From the NCBI GenBank assembly GCA_030533085.1, contig JAUNJZ010000026.1, positions 1-37,244 of the forward strand: a stretch of 37,244 nucleotides of DNA, given 5' to 3'. This document shows positions 32,916-37,244 of the stretch, piece after piece. Position 1 is the stretch's first letter, and each line of letters starts with the position of its first letter. This DNA comes from Synergistaceae bacterium (lineage in GTDB: Bacteria > Synergistota > Synergistia > Synergistales > Synergistaceae). Both the position numbers and the translations under genes were made by a program. The notes under the pieces were generated by a model that was given only the letters and a program-made list of their open reading frames with translations, ran no database searches and was not told the DNA's origin.

Positions 32916-33084
32916 GCCGCTCTGAATGCAGGGACTGCATTGCGTTTAACAGCGAGCGCGCGGCGGAACGGCCGCTGACGGAAGCTTCACGCTCCGCCGT
33001 CATCCTCCCGTTGCCCCTCCGCGCCGCTCCCGGTTCCGGCGCGCAAAGCCGGTTTGTTAATATCAAAGAGGGAGAACGAAAAAA
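32916..33084 (+). promoter_or_regulatory. Structured leader of the dehydratase-family operon
   Basis: The span holds several inverted repeats: AATGCA/TGCATT near 32927-32943, TGACGG/CCGTCA near 32977-33002, and GCGCCG/CGGCGC at 33021-33042. It ends in an AGAGGGAG-type site. No terminator with a U-tract is obvious. It may be a riboregulatory leader, but no known class is recognised. Confidence 0.35.
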
Positions 33085-34239
33085 ATGTACAACGACATAG
33101 ATAAAATATTCGACGAAATGCGCGAGGCCGTCCGGCAGGGGGCTGTCGCGATAAAAGAGCTGAAAGAGGCCGGACGTCCCGTTATAGGAACATACTGCAC
33201 ATTCACGCCGTGGGAGCTGGTCAACGCAGCCGGCGGCATCTCCGTATCATTATGCAGCACAAGCGAAAAACCAATAGCCGCCGCCGAGAAGCATCTGCCG
33301 CGCAACCTCTGCCCGCTGATAAAATCCAGCTACGGCTTCGCCCTTACCGACACTTGCCCCTACTTCCATTTCTGCGACATGGTCGTCGGCGAGACCACCT
33401 GCGACGGTAAGAAAAAGATGTACGAGCTGCTCGGAAAGCTGCGCCCGACTCACGTAATGCAGCTTCCTCAGCGCAGGGAGCACCCGATGAGCCTCGAACT
33501 CTGGAAACGCGAAATAATCGCCCTTAAAGAGAGGCTTGAAGAGCTATGCGGCACGGAAATCAGCGACGAAAAACTCGCCGCCTCCATCTCGCTCAGAAAC
33601 GCGATGCACGCCGCCGCGCTGCGCTTTTACGACCTATCAAAGCTGCCTGACGCGGTAATAACAGGCAAGGAAATAATGCTCGTCTCCGACTATCTCAAAT
33701 TCACATTCGACTACGAAGAAAGCATAGCGAAGGTCAACGAGCTTGTGGACAAAATAGTGGAAAATTACATCGACGGGCAGCGCCGTCAGGACATAGCCGC
33801 CCACCGTATACTCATCACCGGCTGCCCGATGGGCAAATCCCTTGAAAAAATCGTTGACGTCCTTGAATCGCCGGAATGCGCCTCGCTAGTCGTCGGCTTT
33901 GAAAACTGCGGCAATCTCAAATGCTCTCACTACAAAGTACGCGAGGAGATAGCCCCACTCGACGCGCTGGCGGAAAAATACCTCTCCATCCCCTGCTCCG
34001 TCATGTCCCCCAACAGCGAGCGCGAAGAGCTGCTGCGCCACTACGTGGAGAGATACAGAGCCGACGGCGTTGTCGACGTCATACTCCAGGCCTGTCACAC
34101 ATACAACGTAGAATCTTACTCAATCCGTCAGTCGCTCGCGGAAGAGGGAGTTCCCTACATCGCGGTTGAGACGGACTACTCGCAGGGCGACCTTGGGCAG
34201 TTAGCCACAAGATTCGGCGCCTTTACGGAGATGCTTTAA
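33085..34239 (+). CDS. Double-cubane-type 2-hydroxyacyl-CoA dehydratase family protein (YjiM-like)
   Basis: A 384-residue protein of the HgdB/BcrC/FldB superfamily. Cysteines Cys38, Cys57, Cys76, Cys91 (TCPYFHFC), Cys97, Cys106 and later Cys246, Cys274, Cys279 and Cys336 could bind iron-sulfur clusters. True 2-hydroxyacyl-CoA dehydratases need two different subunits plus an activase. Here a single such gene is directly followed by an activase, the arrangement of E. coli yjiM-yjiL and of the double-cubane cluster protein of Carboxydothermus, which does ATP-dependent low-potential reductions. The natural substrate of this group is unknown. A role as a dehydratase subunit cannot be excluded. The ATG follows a GAGGGAG site and the stop overlaps the activase start. 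Confidence 0.85.
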   Translation: MYNDIDKIFDEMREAVRQGAVAIKELKEAGRPVIGTYCTFTPWELVNAAGGISVSLCSTSEKPIAAAEKHLPRNLCPLIKSSYGFALTDTCPYFHFCDMVVGETTCDGKKKMYELLGKLRPTHVMQLPQRREHPMSLELWKREIIALKERLEELCGTEISDEKLAASISLRNAMHAAALRFYDLSKLPDAVITGKEIMLVSDYLKFTFDYEESIAKVNELVDKIVENYIDGQRRQDIAAHRILITGCPMGKSLEKIVDVLESPECASLVVGFENCGNLKCSHYKVREEIAPLDALAEKYLSIPCSVMSPNSEREELLRHYVERYRADGVVDVILQACHTYNVESYSIRQSLAEEGVPYIAVETDYSQGDLGQLATRFGAFTEML

Positions 34240-35000
34240 TGGCAAGCGTAGGCATTGACATCGGCTCCACCGCGACAAAAGGCGTTCTATGGAAGGGCGG
34301 CTGCTTTGAATGCTACCTCACCCCTACCGGCTGGACTCCGGGCGAAAGCGCGGCAAAGGCGCTGGCGCAGGTCAGAAGACGCGGCCGTCTGCCCAGAGGC
34401 GAAGAGCTGCACGTAACGGCCACTGGCTACGGAAGAAACGTCTTTCAGGCAGACAGGCGCGTCACGGAGATAACCTGCCACGCCGCCGGCGCGCACTACC
34501 TCGCGCCGCAGGCCTCGACAGTGCTCGACATCGGAGGGCAGGATTCAAAGGTAATAACCCTCTCGCCGAATGGGAAAGTCACGGATTTTCTGATGAACGA
34601 CAAATGCGCCGCCGGCACGGGACGCTTTCTGCAAAATATGGCGGTACAGCTCGGCTGCTCGCTGGCGGACTTCGGCGATATACCGGAGGAGACGCCATTC
34701 CAGCTTATAAACAGCATGTGCGCCGTATTCGCGGAATCCGAAGTGATAGGGCTGCTGGCGCAGGGAGTAGCGAAAGAATCCATACGCCTCGGCCTGCTAG
34801 ACTCAGTAGCCCAGCGTGCCGCGAACCTCGTCTCGCGGATATCAGACCACGGCGACATCTGCTTCACCGGCGGCTGCGCGCAAAACAGCCTGCTTGGAAA
34901 GCTGATAGAAAAAAAGACAGGAAGACATGTAATCATCCCGGAACGCGCCCAATACGCGGGAGCGCTTGGAGCGGCGCTCATCGGCGCCGGCCGCGCGTAA
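34239..35000 (+). CDS. Acyl-CoA dehydratase activase (ATP-dependent reductase component)
   Basis: A 253-residue ASKHA-fold activase. The phosphate-1 motif GIDIGSTATKG begins at residue 5, the phosphate-2 region has LDIGGQDSKVI (about 97-107), and the two cysteines that ligate the inter-subunit [4Fe-4S] cluster are Cys123 (NDKCAAGTGRF) and Cys161 (SMCAVFAESEV). It uses ATP to inject an electron into its partner, here the double-cubane-type protein immediately upstream (ATG overlaps that stop by one base). Its short length matches HgdC and YjiL, not the long fused activases. Confidence 0.93.
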   Translation: MASVGIDIGSTATKGVLWKGGCFECYLTPTGWTPGESAAKALAQVRRRGRLPRGEELHVTATGYGRNVFQADRRVTEITCHAAGAHYLAPQASTVLDIGGQDSKVITLSPNGKVTDFLMNDKCAAGTGRFLQNMAVQLGCSLADFGDIPEETPFQLINSMCAVFAESEVIGLLAQGVAKESIRLGLLDSVAQRAANLVSRISDHGDICFTGGCAQNSLLGKLIEKKTGRHVIIPERAQYAGALGAALIGAGRA

Positions 35001-35049
35001 AAAACAGCGCGCTGCAAAGGCCGATAATAAATCCTGCCACCTGAACATT

Positions 35050-35087
35050 ATAATCGCCCGCTTTCATACAGAAAAGCGGGCGATTAT
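35050..35087. terminator. Bidirectional stem-loop between the activase and the symporter
   Basis: Fifteen-base perfect arms (35050-35064 and 35073-35087, ATAATCGCCCGCTTT and its complement) with an eight-base loop lie between two convergent genes. Neither side has a strong U-tract, but the AU-rich base suits termination in both directions. Confidence 0.75.
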
Positions 35088-35146
35088 AGGCCGTGCATGA
35101 ATACAGCACCGGCGCAGCATATTATTCGGCGCAATGGGTCAAATAG

Positions 35147-36586
35147 CTATTTCTCCTGAGTGCAGAGCGAAACCGTTACGCCAGTCAGCAATGAAGCGAC
35201 AAAACCGACCAACATTGCTGTCACTTTAGCATCCAGTCCCGACGCTATCCAGAAAATGGTGAAGAAAAGACCGACTATGATTGTCCACAGTGCCGCCTTG
35301 GCGGTATACTTTTTCCAGTATATCGAAAGCAGCGTGACAACGGCGAACGGGCTGCCAAGTCCGGCCCATACGTAACTGACCATTGTAAATATCAGCGTCT
35401 TGGGCAGGATAAATGCGAAAATAATCGCCAAAACAGCCAGGCCTATCGTTATCAGCCTTGATATTCTAAGGCTGGCTCGCGACGAAAGCTCCTTGCCTTT
35501 CATAAAATACGGTTTGACTATGTCTTCCGCAACTTCAGCCGACGTAAGTGCAAGCAACGAATCCGCCGTTGACAGCATAGCCGCAATTCCGCCTGTGATG
35601 AACAGCGTCGCCAAGGCAGGATGGAAAAGTGTTTTCATGACATTCGGCATTATCTGTTCTGTGTCTTCGATACCGGGGCCAAAGATGGCAAAGCCTACAA
35701 AACCAACCAGAATAGCGCAGATATAACTCAATACGATATACGATACAGAGATGATACGTCCGCTCTGGAACGCCTTCTCGTCCTTCATAGACATGAATCG
35801 CGTATTAAGCTGAGGCAATCCTCCAAGATAGGCGAACATCCATGCCATCCCATTTCCGAAAACGACGCCCTTACCTATTCCCTCCGCGCCTCGGAATAAC
35901 TCTCCGTAACCGCCTCCAGCTTTTGCCCAGGCAGCCCCGATGCTGCTCGCATAAACCTCAGGGTTTGACGCGATATAGCCAAAGCCGAAGATTGTGCCTA
36001 ACAGGAGCGCGGAAAACAGCATCACCGCCTGAAGGCAGTCGGTGTAGACAACGCTGCCAAAACCGCCGTACATCGTATAAGAAACGACCACCGCGGAAGT
36101 TATCAGTATGCCGATTGTTGTATCGAGACCAAAAAGAGAAAAGAATGTCTTTCCCCCTCCTATAAGCTGGGCACTGATATACAGCGTGAAGAAGAAAATT
36201 ATCGTAAGGCTTCCAAAAACGCGGATACCTTTTGCATTGGCGGAATGCCTCTTTGCTATCCAGTCAATATAGGTAACGGCGTCAAGATCAGCTGATTGCT
36301 TGCGCAGCTGGTTGGAGACCAGCCACCACGCTCCCGCGGAGCCGATAAGGCAGCCGACGGCGGCCCAAATACTGCTCATTCCAAGAGCGTAAGCGCTGCC
36401 AGGCACGCCAAGCAGCATCCACGCGGAACAGTCCGTGGCTCGTTCAGAAAGCGCGGCAGCCCAGCCAGGAATATTTCTGCCGCCTATTGCGTAATCCTTG
36501 CCGCTTTTTACTTTGCGCCCGGCTATGAATCCTACGGTTATCAACACTCCGAGATAAAGAGCGAGTACAACAACAGATACGTTCAT
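35147..36586 (-). CDS. Sodium:solute symporter, PutP-like
   Basis: A 479-residue SSS-family transporter with about 12-13 membrane segments. The N-terminal region (AIGGRNIPGWAAALSERATDCSAWMLLGVPG), YTMYGGFGSVVYTD and ITGGIAAMLSTADSLLALTSAEV fit proline/sodium symporters. Proline is the best-supported substrate by resemblance, but related members carry other amino acids or pantothenate, so I give no symbol. TAAGGAGGAC precedes the ATG. It is monocistronic and converges on the activase gene. Confidence 0.9.
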   Translation of the reverse strand: MNVSVVVLALYLGVLITVGFIAGRKVKSGKDYAIGGRNIPGWAAALSERATDCSAWMLLGVPGSAYALGMSSIWAAVGCLIGSAGAWWLVSNQLRKQSADLDAVTYIDWIAKRHSANAKGIRVFGSLTIIFFFTLYISAQLIGGGKTFFSLFGLDTTIGILITSAVVVSYTMYGGFGSVVYTDCLQAVMLFSALLLGTIFGFGYIASNPEVYASSIGAAWAKAGGGYGELFRGAEGIGKGVVFGNGMAWMFAYLGGLPQLNTRFMSMKDEKAFQSGRIISVSYIVLSYICAILVGFVGFAIFGPGIEDTEQIMPNVMKTLFHPALATLFITGGIAAMLSTADSLLALTSAEVAEDIVKPYFMKGKELSSRASLRISRLITIGLAVLAIIFAFILPKTLIFTMVSYVWAGLGSPFAVVTLLSIYWKKYTAKAALWTIIVGLFFTIFWIASGLDAKVTAMLVGFVASLLTGVTVSLCTQEK

Positions 36587-36642
36587 AATCTATGTCCTCC
36601 TTATTATTAACGTAACAAATTGAAAAGCACACTCCATCAGCA

Positions 36643-36661
36643 ACAGATATCTGAAATCTGT
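36643..36661. promoter_or_regulatory. Operator-like inverted repeat upstream of the symporter
   Basis: ACAGAT (36643-36648), seven bases, ATCTGT (36656-36661), with a nested palindrome CAGATATCTG (36644-36653). A regulator binding site is possible; no regulator gene is adjacent. Confidence 0.35.
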
Positions 36662-37069
36662 CGGCAAGATCAGACACAGATACTGACATATACATCATTT
36701 ACAGTGTACTTTTGTTATGAGCTGTTATGGTTTTTACGCAGATATTGGGAAATAAAAAATGCTGGCCGTTTAACATCGTCGTATCGGTAGAAACAAACCC
36801 TGCGTCTCTTGGCGTTTTTTGTATCTTTTTCCATCGAACGCATCAGCAATATTGCCTTCTCTTATCACAACTCTCACTCCCTTCCTCGCGGCGCTGCTAT
36901 TTCTGCCGCTCATTGTCAATTTTTGTAACTATGATCATTATAGATATTTTATATAATTTGTAAAATGAATTATTTCTATAGCATAGATTAATTTTACTAA
37001 TTAAGCTCTTTTCTCACTTTACATTTTTATGGAAAAAGCCTTTTGCATAAGTGAAAAATAGTGTATGGA

Positions 37070-37191
37070 GTAGACGTATCATATTGATAGCAGCGGATGC
37101 GTAACCTTGCAGTCCTCGCACACCTGCAAGCTAGACAAAGACAGCTCCGACAACAGCAACAGAGCCGGTCCCGCGGCCGACTCTGTTGTTG
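37070..37191 (+). ncRNA. Candidate small structured RNA ending in a terminator
   Basis: Three hairpins follow each other: TATCA/TGATA (37077-37089), CTTGCAG/CTGCAAG (37106-37130) and the GC-containing stem at 37154-37191. An upstream TTGCAT (37043-37048) and TATGGA (37064-37069) are spaced only 15 bases apart, so the promoter is weak. No protein frame is convincing. Confidence 0.3.
37154..37191 (+). terminator. Terminator-like stem-loop at the intron insertion site
   Basis: CAGCAACAGAG (37154-37164) pairs with CTCTGTTGTTG (37181-37191), eleven pairs with one G-U, enclosing a GC-rich 16-base loop; GCTT follows and the intron starts at 37195. Class C group II introns typically insert just downstream of such stems. 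Confidence 0.7.
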
Positions 37192-37194
37192 CTT

Positions 37195-37244
37195 GTGCGC
37201 CCGGCATGGTCAACAACTAGGTGGTGAAAGTCCACTACGCGCTC
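37195..37244 (+). mobile_element. Group II intron, 5' end (truncated by the window edge)
   Basis: The last 50 bases begin GTGCGCCCGGCATGG, close to the conserved 5' end of bacterial group II introns (GUGYG), including the Oceanobacillus class C intron. The later GGTGGTGAAAGTCCAC forms the small hairpin usual in early domain I. The intron-encoded reverse transcriptase would lie beyond the window. Position just after a terminator stem suggests class C, but the class cannot be settled from 50 bases. Confidence 0.75.

Larger units (their letters stand above)
36587..37194. other. AT-rich region upstream of the symporter
   Basis: No gene is recognised. An operator-like inverted repeat (36643-36661) lies about 60 bases before the symporter ATG. 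Bases 36900-37040 are very AT-rich. The right part holds two small hairpins and a terminator that could belong to a short RNA, then the group II intron begins. Confidence 0.5.

Noticed and set aside
1-37244. CRISPR array, tRNA or rRNA
   Set aside because: No regularly spaced repeats of the right length, no cloverleaf with a T-loop signature and no rRNA segments were noticed on either strand by eye.

Overview
The window reads as a chromosomal segment of a GC-rich anaerobic diderm bacterium, most likely a member of Synergistota (Cloacibacillus-like). This is inference from gene content, not from a database search. L27 lacks the cleavable N-terminal extension typical of Firmicutes, although a rapZ-yvcK-whiA cluster is present. 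A DUF4911-like gene lies between mltG and tldD. Serine synthesis uses a class V aminotransferase beside serA, as in Thermotoga.

Layout. (1) 110-1261, minus: an ADP-ribosylglycohydrolase with a C-terminal extension. (2) 1362-5108, minus: a serine biosynthesis operon (class V aminotransferase, serA, histidine phosphatase) behind a consensus promoter and a leader of about 250 nt. The leader encodes a 32-residue peptide containing 12 serines, then an antiterminator helix that competes with an intrinsic terminator. I read this as ribosome-mediated serine attenuation; it is the strongest novel signal here. (3) 5160-6818: an AT-richer Schlafen/AlbA_2 ATP-binding gene sits between two 85-bp direct repeats carrying the promoter and ribosome-binding site of the next operon. 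(4) 6827-11775: mltG, DUF4911-like, tldD, ftsK. (5) rpmB (minus) faces the ftsK operon; its terminator loop is its own stop codon. (6) 12117-18560: xseB, ispA, dxs, tlyA, nadK, recN. (7) 18839-23870: rplU, rpmA, obgE, nadD, an LCP-family gene, rsfS and a HIT gene. (8) 24519-27698, minus: gap-pgk-tpiA. (9) 27832-32708, minus: rapZ, yvcK, whiA and an amylo-alpha-1,6-glucosidase. (10) 33085-35000: a double-cubane-type (YjiM-like) 2-hydroxyacyl-CoA dehydratase-family protein and its activase, behind a structured leader with a mini-ORF. (11) 35147-36586, minus: a sodium:solute symporter. (12) The right end is AT-rich, holds a possible small RNA with a terminator, and stops about 50 nt into a group II intron.

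Most genes are housekeeping functions in tight operons with overlapping or near-overlapping starts and stops. The accessory signals lie in the intergenic leaders, the repeat-flanked AlbA gene and the intron edge. No tRNA, rRNA or CRISPR array was seen.
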